Assembly: GCA_052170555.1 (NCBI GenBank)
Contig: JBQNAI010000006.1
Coordinates: forward strand, 58,726-122,725
Direction: 5' to 3'
Length of the DNA: 64,000 nt
Source of the DNA: Scybalousia_A sp052170555
Lineage (GTDB): Bacteria > Bacteroidota > Bacteroidia > Bacteroidales > P3
Below, piece after piece: positions 8,142-16,965 of the stretch. Numbering within the stretch: the first letter of the stretch is position 1; each line of letters begins with the position of its first letter. The translations under genes and the position numbers were made by a program. The notes under the pieces were generated by a model. It was not told the origin of the DNA. It ran no database searches and was given only the letters and a program-made list of their open reading frames with translations.

Positions 8142-9661
8142 AACAAATTAAAAGAGCATTGATTTCGGTTTTTAACAAAAATGGAATAGATCCGATAATC
8201 AAAAAATTGAATGAATTAGGAGTAGAGATATATTCAACAGGTGGTACCTATGATTTTATAAAGAGTTTAGGTATTGAGGCGATGACGGTTGAAAGTTTAA
8301 CATCCTATCCTTCTATATTGGGAGGCAGAGTAAAGACATTGCATCCTAAGGTTTTTGGAGGAATACTTGGAAGGATGGACAACCAGAATGATTTGCAACA
8401 AATGGAACAATATTGTATTCCTTCCTTTGATGTGGTAATTGTAGACTTATATCCGTTTGAGCATACTGTACAAAGTGGTGCAGAACATTCTGCCGTGATT
8501 GAGAAAATAGATATAGGAGGGATTTCTTTAATACGTGCGGCTGCTAAAAATTACAATGACGTTATTATTGTTCCCAGCGTGGAATATTATAAGGAATTTT
8601 ACGATTTGCTTTGCAGTAAAAACGGTTATAGTGATACGGAAGACAGGTTGCAATTTGCTTCATACGGTTTTATGGTGTCATCTCATTATGACACTATGAT
8701 ATTCAAATATTTTAACTCTAAGGCTAATAAACCTAAATATATATTTAAAGAGAGCTATTCTTCGGCAAATCAGTTGCGTTACGGCGAAAATCCTCACCAA
8801 AAGGGATATTTTTTTGGTAATTTAGAAGAGGAATTTAAACAATTGCACGGGAAAGAAATTTCCTATAATAATATAGGAGATATAGATGCGGCTTGCAATT
8901 TGGTAGACGACTTTTCCGATACTGTATTCGCAATAATAAAACACAATAATGCCTGTGGCATTGCGGTTAGAAGTACATTAAAAGAAGCATATCTCAAGGC
9001 ATTGGAAGGGGACCCGATAAGTGCTTTTGGAGGAGTATTTGTTTGCAATCGCAATGTTGATTTAGATACTGCAATGGAGATGAATAAAGTTTTTATGGAA
9101 GTTTGTATTGCTCCATCTTACGATAAAGAAGCGTTAGATGTGTTATTTTCTAAGAAAAATCGAATCATATTGCAAAGAGAAAAGAATAAAAAATCAGATT
9201 ATGTATTCAGAAGTGCATTAAATGGAGTTTTAGTGCAAGAAAGGGATAGTAAAGTGGAACAAAATGAGGAAATAAAGAGCATAACTAATCGTCCCTTTAC
9301 TGAGAATGAGATAAAGGATTTACAATTTGCAAATATTATTGTAAAACATACTAAATCTAATGCTATTGTTGTAGTGAAGAATATGCAATTATTAGGTTCC
9401 GGTACGGGACAAACAAGTAGGGTAGATGCTTTACGACACGCGATAGAGAAAGCTAAGAGCTTTAACTTTGATTTGAATGGAGCGGTAATGTCCTCTGACG
9501 CATACTTCCCATTTAAAGATTGTGTTACGATAGCACATCAGTACGGTATAGATGCTATTATACAACCCGGGGGATCTATTCGTGATAAAGAATCGATTGA
9601 ATATTGTATGGCACATAATATGTCAATGGCGATGACAGGGTTCAGACATTTCAAACATTAA
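8138..9661 (+). CDS. purH: bifunctional AICAR transformylase/IMP cyclohydrolase
   Basis: Catalyses the last two steps of IMP synthesis. 507 residues, a normal length. The N-terminal IMP cyclohydrolase (MGS-like) domain spans about residues 1-140 with STGGTYDFI and ILGGRVKTLHPKVFGG. The C-terminal AICAR formyltransferase domain has LRYGENPHQKGYF, FAIIKHNNACGIAV (the catalytic Lys-His pair) and GSGTGQTSRVDA. It is coupled to yihA by an ATGA overlap. Another purine gene, purQ, lies about 40 kb away. Confidence 0.97.
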   Translation: MKQIKRALISVFNKNGIDPIIKKLNELGVEIYSTGGTYDFIKSLGIEAMTVESLTSYPSILGGRVKTLHPKVFGGILGRMDNQNDLQQMEQYCIPSFDVVIVDLYPFEHTVQSGAEHSAVIEKIDIGGISLIRAAAKNYNDVIIVPSVEYYKEFYDLLCSKNGYSDTEDRLQFASYGFMVSSHYDTMIFKYFNSKANKPKYIFKESYSSANQLRYGENPHQKGYFFGNLEEEFKQLHGKEISYNNIGDIDAACNLVDDFSDTVFAIIKHNNACGIAVRSTLKEAYLKALEGDPISAFGGVFVCNRNVDLDTAMEMNKVFMEVCIAPSYDKEALDVLFSKKNRIILQREKNKKSDYVFRSALNGVLVQERDSKVEQNEEIKSITNRPFTENEIKDLQFANIIVKHTKSNAIVVVKNMQLLGSGTGQTSRVDALRHAIEKAKSFNFDLNGAVMSSDAYFPFKDCVTIAHQYGIDAIIQPGGSIRDKESIEYCMAHNMSMAMTGFRHFKH

Positions 9662-9735
9662 AATTATAAGTTCATATATCTGTTTTTTTTATTTATTTGC
9701 TCTTGTAGTTGCTAAAAGGTAATGACTTTATATAA

Positions 9736-9776
9736 CTAACAATGTTGATTTTACATTGGGGAATCAACATTGTTAG
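9736..9776. terminator. large hairpin after purH
   Basis: A 15-bp perfect stem: CTAACAATGTTGATT (9736-9750) pairs with AATCAACATTGTTAG (9762-9776). No U-rich tail follows, so it is a transcript-end or stabilising hairpin rather than a classic intrinsic terminator. A weaker hairpin, AACAATC/GATTGTT at 9877-9900, is followed by TTTC. The rest of the 9662-9992 gap shows nothing else. Confidence 0.55.
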
Positions 9777-9992
9777 CTATATGCTTGAAGTGGAATAATA
9801 ATCTATTTAAGAAAAAGGGATTTATGTATTCTTTTTATCTTAAAGGATTAAATTGGGTACAGAGCAAGCAAAGTTTAACAATCATTTTATTTCGATTGTT
9901 TTTCTATGCAAAAATGAGATAAATTGACAAAATTTGATTACAAGTACTATTTATAGTATATGTAAATAAATTTAATGATTTATAAAAAAATA

Positions 9993-10937
9993 TCACATAT
10001 TCATATAACGTTTGCGTTTATCTTCGTAAATATCGGCTATGGTTACCAAAATACCAGTCTCCTCTACTTGTGAAAAATGTTTATTTATACTTGTACCAAA
10101 TGATTTCATAGTTGATGATAAATTCATATAAGCATTTACCAATGGTGGTATATTTTCTCCGTGTGATTTGACATTCTTAATCAATATTTGGTAGTCCTCT
10201 TTGTAATTTTTGCCTGAGAAAATCTTGTTTAGTTCATTGTAGTCGCTCTGAATTTTCACCTCTTCTTTTGGAAACACTAATCCTTCATTATCTGGAAAGT
10301 GTTTTTTGTAAAAATATAATATATAATCCTTCGCTGTTGTGTTCATTTGAGGATACATTGTGATTTTACCGAAAAAATATTTGACCTCAGTGTTCATTGT
10401 TTGAGATAGACCTCCTAATCCATCCCAAAGATTGTCCAACGAATACATTCCTTTACGCAGATTGACGGTCGGTTGATATTCGGGTTGCACAAAACTTCTA
10501 CCTAACTCCATAGTATATGGCCAATACCGTTCTTTAAATTCATCAGAAAAGAAAAAAAGGTCGGCAGTAGCAGAGAGCAATTCTCCATTAGCTTGCATAA
10601 ATGCATTCTTACCCACTATGAAGCGGTATCCACCCACAATTTGTTCGTCATTAGGGTCCCAAACAAATAATTGTTTGTAACAGTGTGGAGATGGTGCAAC
10701 ATCATACTGATCTATATCACACTCAGTCCCGCTTCCTCCCCCTTGAGCCCCGAAACTTATCTCCCGAAGCCTTCCTATTTCACGCATAATATTTGGAGAC
10801 TTATGAGCATCTGTGATATAAATCAATCTGTCGCCATAATTTGTCTTTCTAAAAAAAATATCTGCGGTTAATTCCTCCTTAATTAACTCTTTATCTATGG
10901 GTTGAATAACATATGAGGTATCCATTGTCTTAATCAT
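9993..10937 (-). CDS. glsB: glycine-lipid N-acyltransferase (GlsB-like, GNAT fold)
   Basis: 314-residue protein of the hemolysin-related acyl-ACP N-acyltransferase group. In Bacteroides thetaiotaomicron the GlsB enzyme attaches a 3-hydroxy fatty acid to glycine. The N-terminal half holds the acyltransferase core: RLREISFGAQGGGSGTECDIDQYD, LFVWDPNDEQIVGGYRFI and ELGRSFVQPEYQ. The C-terminal part is helical. The O-acyltransferase partner (GlsA-like) lies just upstream on the same strand, with a 215-base gap holding a -7 box. That pairing is the main support for glycine-lipid rather than ornithine-lipid synthesis, which remains possible. Confidence 0.75.
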   Translation of the reverse strand: MIKTMDTSYVIQPIDKELIKEELTADIFFRKTNYGDRLIYITDAHKSPNIMREIGRLREISFGAQGGGSGTECDIDQYDVAPSPHCYKQLFVWDPNDEQIVGGYRFIVGKNAFMQANGELLSATADLFFFSDEFKERYWPYTMELGRSFVQPEYQPTVNLRKGMYSLDNLWDGLGGLSQTMNTEVKYFFGKITMYPQMNTTAKDYILYFYKKHFPDNEGLVFPKEEVKIQSDYNELNKIFSGKNYKEDYQILIKNVKSHGENIPPLVNAYMNLSSTMKSFGTSINKHFSQVEETGILVTIADIYEDKRKRYMNM

Positions 10938-10984
10938 AACTGAGAATATTGGGAATATTTTAATATTTTGTTATCTTTGTTTTG

Positions 10985-10992
10985 CAAAACTA
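10985..10992 (-). promoter_or_regulatory. -7 box upstream of glsB
   Basis: Minus-strand TAGTTTTG (CAAAACTA on plus) fits TAnnTTTG and lies ~48 bases before the glsB ATG, so glsB may be transcribed separately from glsA. No clear -33 box. Confidence 0.45.
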
Positions 10993-11152
10993 CAATTTTT
11001 ATTAATAACATATAAGACGAAATTTTCAAAATAACAACTTATTATTATTGTTTGTCTAACAATGTATGAAATATTATTATTTACACACTTTTTAAGATAG
11101 TTCATAGCAATATATTGTCTCGAAAACAGAGTACTAAGTAACTTATAATAAG

Positions 11153-12016
11153 TCATTGGTATTTGAATTCGGCATTTTTGTTGGTATGAAGTTCATAAAC
11201 GTAGGAACGAATCTTATCTGCCCATTGCAAACTATTGTATCTTGTATCTAATTTTTTACTAGGTATTATTTTGCCAAAAGTTAATGTTATCTTTTTACCT
11301 TTTTGTTTGAACATTTCACGAGGAAGCATTATCATTTCCAAATCAAATTTAATCCCTAAAAAACGTCTTATTTTGAAAAGTCTATAAAAAGCCTTACTAT
11401 TCCTGCCTTCTATATGAACAGGAATAATATCTCTATTGAATTGTTGTGCTTTATTGACGAAGGATTTTTTCCATGCGAAGTCTTGCAATTTACCGTTAAT
11501 TATCTTACTCTCTGTACCGGCTGGGAAAAAACACATTGCCGCATCACTGACAAAAGCTTTGTTCAAGGCGTTGTGGTTACTTTCATTACGACCATATTTA
11601 TTGATGGGAACAAAGACATCCTTTAACCCAGGTAGTTGGCACAATATATCATTGACAGGAAATAGTATATCTTTGCGATTACTCCCCATGATACTAATCA
11701 AAGTTACGCCATCAATACTACCTAATGGGTGATTGGCAACTACAAGTGGTCGTCCCTGTAATGGAATATTCTCTTTGCCATAAATTTCTCTTTGGATATT
11801 TAACTCGTTTAGCAAAGCGTTTGCAAAATCTACGCCATTGTAGTAGCGATATCTATATATAATATCATTAATCTTATCTAAACAAATAAATTTCTTAAAT
11901 AACGTTAAAATAAATTTTGGAATAAATTTTAACAATTTTGGATTCTTCGCAGCGATTATTTCCTCCAAAGAAATAAATTGTTTAGTAATATTGGTCTTAT
12001 TTTTAGTTGTTTTCAT
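11153..12016 (-). CDS. glsA: glycine-lipid O-acyltransferase (GlsA-like, PlsC family)
   Basis: Lysophospholipid-acyltransferase-type protein, 287 residues from the ATG at 12016; an in-frame TTG at 12025 directly abuts tsaE but is less likely. In B. thetaiotaomicron the GlsA enzyme adds a second fatty acid to the monoacyl glycine lipid. The catalytic region NHPLGSIDG holds His96 and Asp102, and FFPAGTESK is the second conserved block; the spacing matches the hemolysin/OlsA-like subgroup. It is the last closely packed gene of the porX-tsaE-glsA stretch, seven or so bases after the tsaE stop. An alternative substrate would be a lyso-ornithine lipid. Confidence 0.78.
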   Translation of the reverse strand: MKTTKNKTNITKQFISLEEIIAAKNPKLLKFIPKFILTLFKKFICLDKINDIIYRYRYYNGVDFANALLNELNIQREIYGKENIPLQGRPLVVANHPLGSIDGVTLISIMGSNRKDILFPVNDILCQLPGLKDVFVPINKYGRNESNHNALNKAFVSDAAMCFFPAGTESKIINGKLQDFAWKKSFVNKAQQFNRDIIPVHIEGRNSKAFYRLFKIRRFLGIKFDLEMIMLPREMFKQKGKKITLTFGKIIPSKKLDTRYNSLQWADKIRSYVYELHTNKNAEFKYQ

Positions 12017-12025
12017 AAAACACAA

Positions 12026-12448
12026 TTACAGATGAGCTATTACTTTCCTTGAAGTATCTTCTTGCTCAATAATATCTACAAATATGCATTTTTCGGGTAT
12101 GAATTCCCTAATGTTTTCTGCCCATTCAATGAAACAGTAATTGCCACTATAAAAATATTCTTCAATACCTATATCCAACGCTTGTGAAGGTTCATTCAAT
12201 CGGTAGAAATCAAAATGATAGACTTCTCCTGTGTCAAAAGATTTGTATACATTGACTATTGCAAAAGTGGGGGAACACACATTATCTTCTACATTTAGGA
12301 CTTGACATATAGCCTTGATAAATGTAGTTTTTCCAACTCCCATCTCACCATTGAAAGCAAAGATTCTATTTTCTCCTATGGACGTTACAAATTCTTTTGC
12401 TGCAGTTTGTATGTTATCAAGTGAATGTATGATAAACTCTCTTTTCAT
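12026..12448 (-). CDS. tsaE: tRNA threonylcarbamoyladenosine synthesis ATPase TsaE
   Basis: ATPase subunit of the complex that makes the t6A37 modification of ANN-decoding tRNAs. 140 residues from the ATG at 12448, which leaves a four-base gap after porX; an upstream in-frame start at 12469 would overlap porX. Motifs: Walker A GEMGVGKTTF, the CSPTFAIVN switch segment, HFDFYRL and the late FIEWAENI motif. Partners TsaB, TsaC and TsaD are not in the window. Confidence 0.94.
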   Translation of the reverse strand: MKREFIIHSLDNIQTAAKEFVTSIGENRIFAFNGEMGVGKTTFIKAICQVLNVEDNVCSPTFAIVNVYKSFDTGEVYHFDFYRLNEPSQALDIGIEEYFYSGNYCFIEWAENIREFIPEKCIFVDIIEQEDTSRKVIAHL

Positions 12449-12452
12449 TTGA

Positions 12453-14006
12453 TTATTTTTTAGGGACAAGATGTATTAGTGGAATCATACACTCTTCCAT
12501 AGAAATACCTCCATGTTGGAATGTATTCATATAGTATTGAACGTATTTGTTATACTCTGTCGGATAAACTAAGAAGTCGTTGTCTCTTGCAAAAATCATC
12601 TGACTCATTATATTGAGAGGAGGAATTTTGACGTCGGCGGAATTCTTTACACCGAAAACTTCTTTTGGATCGTAGTCCAATAAACGTCCTATTTTGTAGC
12701 GTAGGTTTACTGAAGCATCTTTATCAGATTTTATTTTTACTGGAGAGTCCACTTTAACGCTACCATGGTCCGTTGTAATGAAGACATCAACATTTTTATT
12801 GGATAAATATTTCAATACTTCCTTTAAAGGAGAGTGGTCATACCACGTAAGAGTTACACCTCTATAGGCGTTTTCATCGGCAGCTAGCTCTCTAACTAAA
12901 TCGCTGTCGGTCCTGGCATGAGAAAGCATATCTATAAAGTTATAGACTATAACATTTAAATCGTTTTGCATAAAATTAGGTAGGATATCTATCATCCTCA
13001 TGCCATAAGTGACGTTCAATACTTTGTGATATGTAGTAGAAGCTTTTATTCTATGCCGTTTAAGATTTTCGTTTAATAGATCTTGTTCATATTGATTCTT
13101 GTTACCTTCTTTATCTTCGTCTAACCAATATTGGGGGAACATTTTTTTTATATCGCTTGGCAAAAGAGATGAAAATAGAGCATTACGAGCATATTGAGTT
13201 GTGGTCGGAAGAATGGAATAGTAGATTCCTTCATTTTCTATCATCAATTTTTTCTCTATTTCTGGCTTTAAAGCTCTCCACTGATCAAAACGAAAGTTAT
13301 CCAGTACAATAAGAAATATGGGACGTTTCTTTTCTTTCAACAAAGGAAAGACTGTATGTTGTAGAACTCTGTGAGACATTAACGGAGAATTATCCCCATC
13401 GTCATTAATCCAATTGATATAATTCTTTTGATAGTATTTAGAAAACTGTTCATTAGCTTCGTTCTTTTGAGTTTTCAATATATCAAAAATACTTTCATCA
13501 TTGCTCTCAGAAAGTTCTATTTCCCAATGAACAAGTTGCTTATAGAGACTAATCCATTCGTTATAATTCAAACCTTGATTGATTTGCATACTAATGTTAC
13601 GAAAGTCTTGTTGATAAGACATTGTTTGAGCTTGGGTAATCAACTTCCTAGTGTCAAGATGTTTCTTTAAAACTAGCAGAATTTGGTTTGGATTAACAGG
13701 TTTTATTAAATAATCGGATATTTTTGATCCTATGGCTTGCTCCATTATGTTTTCCTCTTCACTTTTGGTGATCATAATGACTGGTAATGACGGAAGAAGT
13801 TGTTTAACTCTTGTAAGAGTTTCCAATCCATTCAGACCCGGCATATTTTCATCCAAAAAAAGAATATCTATATTCTCTTTATCTAAAATATCCAATGCCT
13901 CACCTCCGTCTGTTGCCGGAACAACCTTATACCCCTTAGCTTCTAAGAACAAAATATAAGGTTTTAACAAATCTATTTCGTCATCAGCCCAAAGTATTTT
14001 AACCAT
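12453..14006 (-). CDS. porX: T9SS regulator PorX (response regulator with PglZ domain)
   Basis: Controls type IX secretion gene expression in Porphyromonas and relatives, working with the kinase PorY and sigma factor SigP. 517 residues. The receiver domain (about 1-120) has the acidic pair Asp8/Asp9, phosphoacceptor Asp52 in LFLDENMPG, Thr80 and Lys102. A helical linker leads to a PglZ/alkaline-phosphatase-like domain (about 200-510), with FLIVLDNFRFDQWR, NFIDMLSHARTDSD and VFITTDHGSVKV as metal-site-like blocks. No DNA-binding domain is seen, as expected. It lies between the DoxX-Trx gene and tsaE in a minus-strand operon. No porY is in the window. Confidence 0.94.
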   Translation of the reverse strand: MVKILWADDEIDLLKPYILFLEAKGYKVVPATDGGEALDILDKENIDILFLDENMPGLNGLETLTRVKQLLPSLPVIMITKSEEENIMEQAIGSKISDYLIKPVNPNQILLVLKKHLDTRKLITQAQTMSYQQDFRNISMQINQGLNYNEWISLYKQLVHWEIELSESNDESIFDILKTQKNEANEQFSKYYQKNYINWINDDGDNSPLMSHRVLQHTVFPLLKEKKRPIFLIVLDNFRFDQWRALKPEIEKKLMIENEGIYYSILPTTTQYARNALFSSLLPSDIKKMFPQYWLDEDKEGNKNQYEQDLLNENLKRHRIKASTTYHKVLNVTYGMRMIDILPNFMQNDLNVIVYNFIDMLSHARTDSDLVRELAADENAYRGVTLTWYDHSPLKEVLKYLSNKNVDVFITTDHGSVKVDSPVKIKSDKDASVNLRYKIGRLLDYDPKEVFGVKNSADVKIPPLNIMSQMIFARDNDFLVYPTEYNKYVQYYMNTFQHGGISMEECMIPLIHLVPKK

Positions 14007-14066
14007 CTTTCTTTTCTTTTTATACTTTAAAATCTTTTTACGGAAAACGTTTAGATTAAATAATTA

Positions 14067-15143
14067 TTACTTATTTATATTAAGAAATTCAATGATTTCT
14101 TTTTCGTTGATGTTCGGATATTTCAACAATTTTTCAACTTTTCCTTCATTCATCAGTGCTATAACTGGTTGCCTGCCTTTAGTCGCTAATAAAAATGGAA
14201 TATGAGATACTAATGTGTGTGGAAGCGGTTTTGTATTCGTTTGTGTGAAGAATGAATCTATCTTTTCATCGCTTCCCCAAAATATGGTGACAATAGATGA
14301 ATCTGGAAGGTTGTAGCGCTGTCGTACCACATCCAAGCGAATTGCTGAGCGTTTACAATATTTGCAACCGGTGGAATAAAGACATAGTATTTTTTTCCCC
14401 TCAGTCACATTTAGTTGTCGTATAGAATCTTGTGCGGATTGGTATAATGGAATAAGAATTGTGTCTTCTTTCAAAATTTCATCAAAAGGAAGTCTACCTA
14501 TTAGCATATCAAATTTAGTTCTATCTATAGAGGCAGTCTTAGGGAATACTTTCCTTGCAATCGGTTCAGGTAGAGTTATAAGATTTGATAATAAAAATAG
14601 TATAAAGAATAAAAATATGGATAAAAATTTACGTTGGCAGTAAAGCCAACCATTGATAGTCTTTTTGTTGCGTTCAATTATTTTCCCTTCTTTTGTTTTT
14701 TTACGAATAAGTTTGTATGTTAAGTTATTAGCACCCTTATCCCAGAACATAAAAGAGGATATTGCTAAAAGAATAAGATTTTTTATTATGGTCTGTGTGT
14801 CATTCAATAAAAGGACTGTGCCAAAACAATGACAGTTCGAACTATCTACATTGAACAATAATGGTTTAAGTAATACATATGAAGTAAATAATATGAGGAC
14901 TATTATAGATAGCAGTTTTATTTGCTTTGCATAAATACCTAGTATTAACATTAGTCCGACAAATGCCTCAATAGATATAAGTAGGCGTGTAACAAAAGTA
15001 GTTACCTCCCATGATAATATCTGATGCTCGTAAATAAATAAATCCACAGCATCTATGGATACATATTTTGTTGTAGCAGATGCAACAAATACCAATCCTA
15101 CTACTATCCGAGCAATAAAACCCGCGATGTTCCGACTTCTCAT
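14067..15143 (-). CDS. DoxX/MauE-like membrane protein with thioredoxin-like C-terminus
   Basis: 358-residue fusion. The N-terminal part (about residues 8-135) has four hydrophobic helices like MauE/DoxX redox-associated proteins, with a CHCFG motif in a loop after about residue 105. After a basic linker and another membrane helix (about 173-192) comes a thioredoxin-like region with a CxxC motif (STGCKYCKRS, about residue 258). It probably handles thiol oxidation or reduction in the envelope. The two upstream Cys-rich lipoproteins are plausible partners by context only. It resembles the Bacteroides proteins annotated as BT_3928 family. Confidence 0.8.
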   Translation of the reverse strand: MRSRNIAGFIARIVVGLVFVASATTKYVSIDAVDLFIYEHQILSWEVTTFVTRLLISIEAFVGLMLILGIYAKQIKLLSIIVLILFTSYVLLKPLLFNVDSSNCHCFGTVLLLNDTQTIIKNLILLAISSFMFWDKGANNLTYKLIRKKTKEGKIIERNKKTINGWLYCQRKFLSIFLFFILFLLSNLITLPEPIARKVFPKTASIDRTKFDMLIGRLPFDEILKEDTILIPLYQSAQDSIRQLNVTEGKKILCLYSTGCKYCKRSAIRLDVVRQRYNLPDSSIVTIFWGSDEKIDSFFTQTNTKPLPHTLVSHIPFLLATKGRQPVIALMNEGKVEKLLKYPNINEKEIIEFLNINK

Positions 15144-15163
15144 TATGTTAATTTACTGATATA

Positions 15164-15391
15164 TTAGATTTCTTTGCAAGGATTAATTAAGAATTGACCT
15201 TCTTCTAGATCTTTTGTGGAGATATTGGAACAATCAGTATCCCAATCTTTGAAGTCAATAATCTTTCGCAATTTTTGAATCGTTGATTTATTAGGTACTT
15301 CTACTTCGCATTTACAATCTTTGGTATCGGTGCAAGATGCGAATAAACATACAAACATGGCAATTGTTAATAAAAATTTTATATTTTTCAT
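15164..15391 (-). CDS. small cysteine-rich lipoprotein 2
   Basis: 75 residues from the ATG at 15391; an earlier in-frame start would bury the signal peptide. Signal peptide MKNIKFLLTIAMFVCLFASC with the lipobox Cys20. The mature part has a DCKCEVEV motif and further cysteines at TDCSNI and NPCKEI. It shares this pattern (Cys-Xaa-Cys-Xaa-Val, later Cys-x-x-Ile, final Cys-x-Glu) with the upstream lipoprotein, so the two look like diverged duplicates. It ends 20 bases before the DoxX-Trx gene. Function unknown. Confidence 0.7.
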   Translation of the reverse strand: MKNIKFLLTIAMFVCLFASCTDTKDCKCEVEVPNKSTIQKLRKIIDFKDWDTDCSNISTKDLEEGQFLINPCKEI

Positions 15392-15473
15392 ATTTATTTT
15401 ATATTTGCATTTTAGAAATAAAGGGAGCACCCCATTAAGAATACCCCCCACTTTTTTAAATTCACTGTTATAA

Positions 15474-15704
15474 CTATTCTTCTACGCACTTGAAAGAACC
15501 ACCGAGACGTTCTATGTTTTGCCACTGTTCAGGGAAATCAGAAGATTTAATTTCATCACATGCACCCTCATGGTCTTTGAAGGTAGGAAGAACTTGTTCC
15601 ACACCATGCATCTTAACAGTGCAGACACAATCACTATTTCCGCAAGAAGCCAAACCAAATGCCAGTGTTACAACAGTACCTAATGCTAATAATGTTTTTT
15701 TCAT
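15474..15704 (-). CDS. small cysteine-rich lipoprotein 1
   Basis: 76 residues. Signal peptide MKKTLLALGTVVTLAFGLASC with lipobox Cys21. The mature part has DCVCTVKM, GACDEI and FKCVEE, giving five cysteines including the lipidated one. It is the first gene of the operon leading to DoxX-Trx, porX and tsaE, behind a good promoter at 15776-15805. The conserved cysteines suggest disulfides, or metal or thiol chemistry at the membrane surface, but no family was recognised. Confidence 0.72.
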   Translation of the reverse strand: MKKTLLALGTVVTLAFGLASCGNSDCVCTVKMHGVEQVLPTFKDHEGACDEIKSSDFPEQWQNIERLGGSFKCVEE

Positions 15705-15775
15705 GTTATAAAAAATAATTTAATTAAACAAATGTTACTCTATTCAAGGATTTTCACAGCCTCCTATTCGTTCTG

Positions 15776-15805
15776 CAAATGTATGAAAAAAAAATTAGCT
15801 ACAAA
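15776..15805 (-). promoter_or_regulatory. promoter of the lipoprotein-DoxX-porX operon
   Basis: Minus-strand TACATTTG (15776-15783) with TTTG (15802-15805) at 18-base spacing. Expected leader about 67 bases before lipoprotein 1. The remaining gap to the plus-strand UpxY gene holds repeat copy C and a second, divergent promoter box. Confidence 0.65.
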
Positions 15806-16051
15806 TCTTTTTTACAGAAAATTATTATTAGAGTTCATTTTATCAAATTTTGAACTTGCAGTAAACAGTTGTTCCAATTGTATGCCAAGGAGGGGATATA
15901 TATTGTTTTTTTATAATTATACTGGGTTATTTATATGTTATGTAATAGTTGTATTATTGAAAAAATTAAAGAAGATTTAGATGAAAAAAATCTCTTTTTG
16001 CTAAGAATTATAGATATGACTAAAAGTGGATAAATATTGACGAAACTGGAA

Positions 16052-16117
16052 ATTAAAGTGTGAGATTGGTAAATTCTTTTTTGAAATTAGTAAATTCTTT
16101 TCAAGAAAGAATTTAAA
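16052..16117. repeat. intergenic palindromic repeat, copy C
   Basis: Contains ATTAAAGTGTGAGATTGG, then TAAATTCTTTTTTGAAATTA, then GTAAATTCTTTTCAAGAAAG. It carries two direct copies of the TTNGTAAATTCTTTT module followed by the reverse module. It lies 70 bases upstream of the UpxY promoter box. Confidence 0.65.
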
Positions 16118-16186
16118 AGAAAGACGCGAAAAAAACATAGGATGTTTTTTCATATTTGGATTTTTAATCAATTGAATTATTTGTTT

Positions 16187-16194
16187 TAATTTTG
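16187..16194 (+). promoter_or_regulatory. -7 box of the UpxY-tviB unit
   Basis: TAATTTTG at 16187-16194, an exact match. The start point would be near 16199, about 16 bases before the TTG start codon. No well-spaced -33 box was found. Confidence 0.5.
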
Positions 16195-16214
16195 CAAAAA
16201 ATAAGTGTGAGGAT

Positions 16215-16787
16215 TTGGGAGCTAAGAATGAAGATATATTACAGTGGTTTGTTTTAAAGACAATTTTTTCATCAGAATTGAAAGTGAAAGCACTCTTAGA
16301 TAAAAGAAATATAGAAAATTTTATTCCAATGCACTATAAAATCCGGGTAATAAAAGGGAAGAAACAAAAGATTTTTTCTCCTGTTATTCGGGATTTAGTT
16401 TTTGTACATGCTACCAAGAGAGAAGTTGAAGATTTTAAAGCAAGGGCATTGATAAGTTTTGGATACAAGACTTATTTTTTAACCCGTAAAGATGGGCATA
16501 AAAGGAGAATAGAGGTAGTACAAGATAAGGATATGAATGAATTTATGAAGGTTGTCTCTTTTTTGGAAGAGGATATAACTTTTTATAGACCAGAGGAAAT
16601 AAAGTTGTACAAAGGAGTTAGAGTAAGGGTTATTGGGGGATTGTTTGATGGGATAGAAGGGACGTTATTGAAAATCAAAGGTAAAAGATGTAAAAGTATA
16701 GTACTGCAAATACCGGGAGTGGCGGTAGCTACTCCCCATATTCAACCGGATTTGATAGAAATTATAAAAAACACTGAAGAGATATAA
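16215..16787 (+). CDS. UpxY-like NusG-family transcription antiterminator
   Basis: NusG paralogue of the type that precedes capsule and polysaccharide operons in Bacteroides and helps RNA polymerase read through the untranslated leader. 190 residues. The NGN domain (about 10-120) starts at LQWFVLKTIFSSELKVK, and a KOW motif (RVRVIGGLFDGIEGTLLKIKG) lies at about 137-157. The only start that keeps the complete NGN domain is a TTG at 16215, just after a -7 box. A nucleotide-sugar dehydrogenase follows, which fits a polysaccharide role, but only that one sugar gene is adjacent. Confidence 0.85.
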   Translation: MGAKNEDILQWFVLKTIFSSELKVKALLDKRNIENFIPMHYKIRVIKGKKQKIFSPVIRDLVFVHATKREVEDFKARALISFGYKTYFLTRKDGHKRRIEVVQDKDMNEFMKVVSFLEEDITFYRPEEIKLYKGVRVRVIGGLFDGIEGTLLKIKGKRCKSIVLQIPGVAVATPHIQPDLIEIIKNTEEI

Positions 16788-16965
16788 GATAATGGCAATG
16801 ACACTCATATAAAACATAATCATAATGACTGACAAAGTAATTGCATTATCGTAATTATTAAGAAAAAATGAATACTATTTATATTTGGTAAAGTGAAACC
16901 ATATTAAGCAAATATAATATCTGAACACGATCATATCATTTGCTTGTATTAGAAAAAAATATACA

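Noticed and set aside
9736..9776. 15-bp hairpin after purH as a classical intrinsic terminator
   Set aside because: The stem is strong but no T-rich tract follows, so I list it only as a transcript-end hairpin.
15732..15980. 82-codon plus-strand frame between lipoprotein 1 and the UpxY gene
   Set aside because: It overlaps the consensus minus-strand promoter at 15776-15805, has no ribosome-binding site and has no recognisable protein features.
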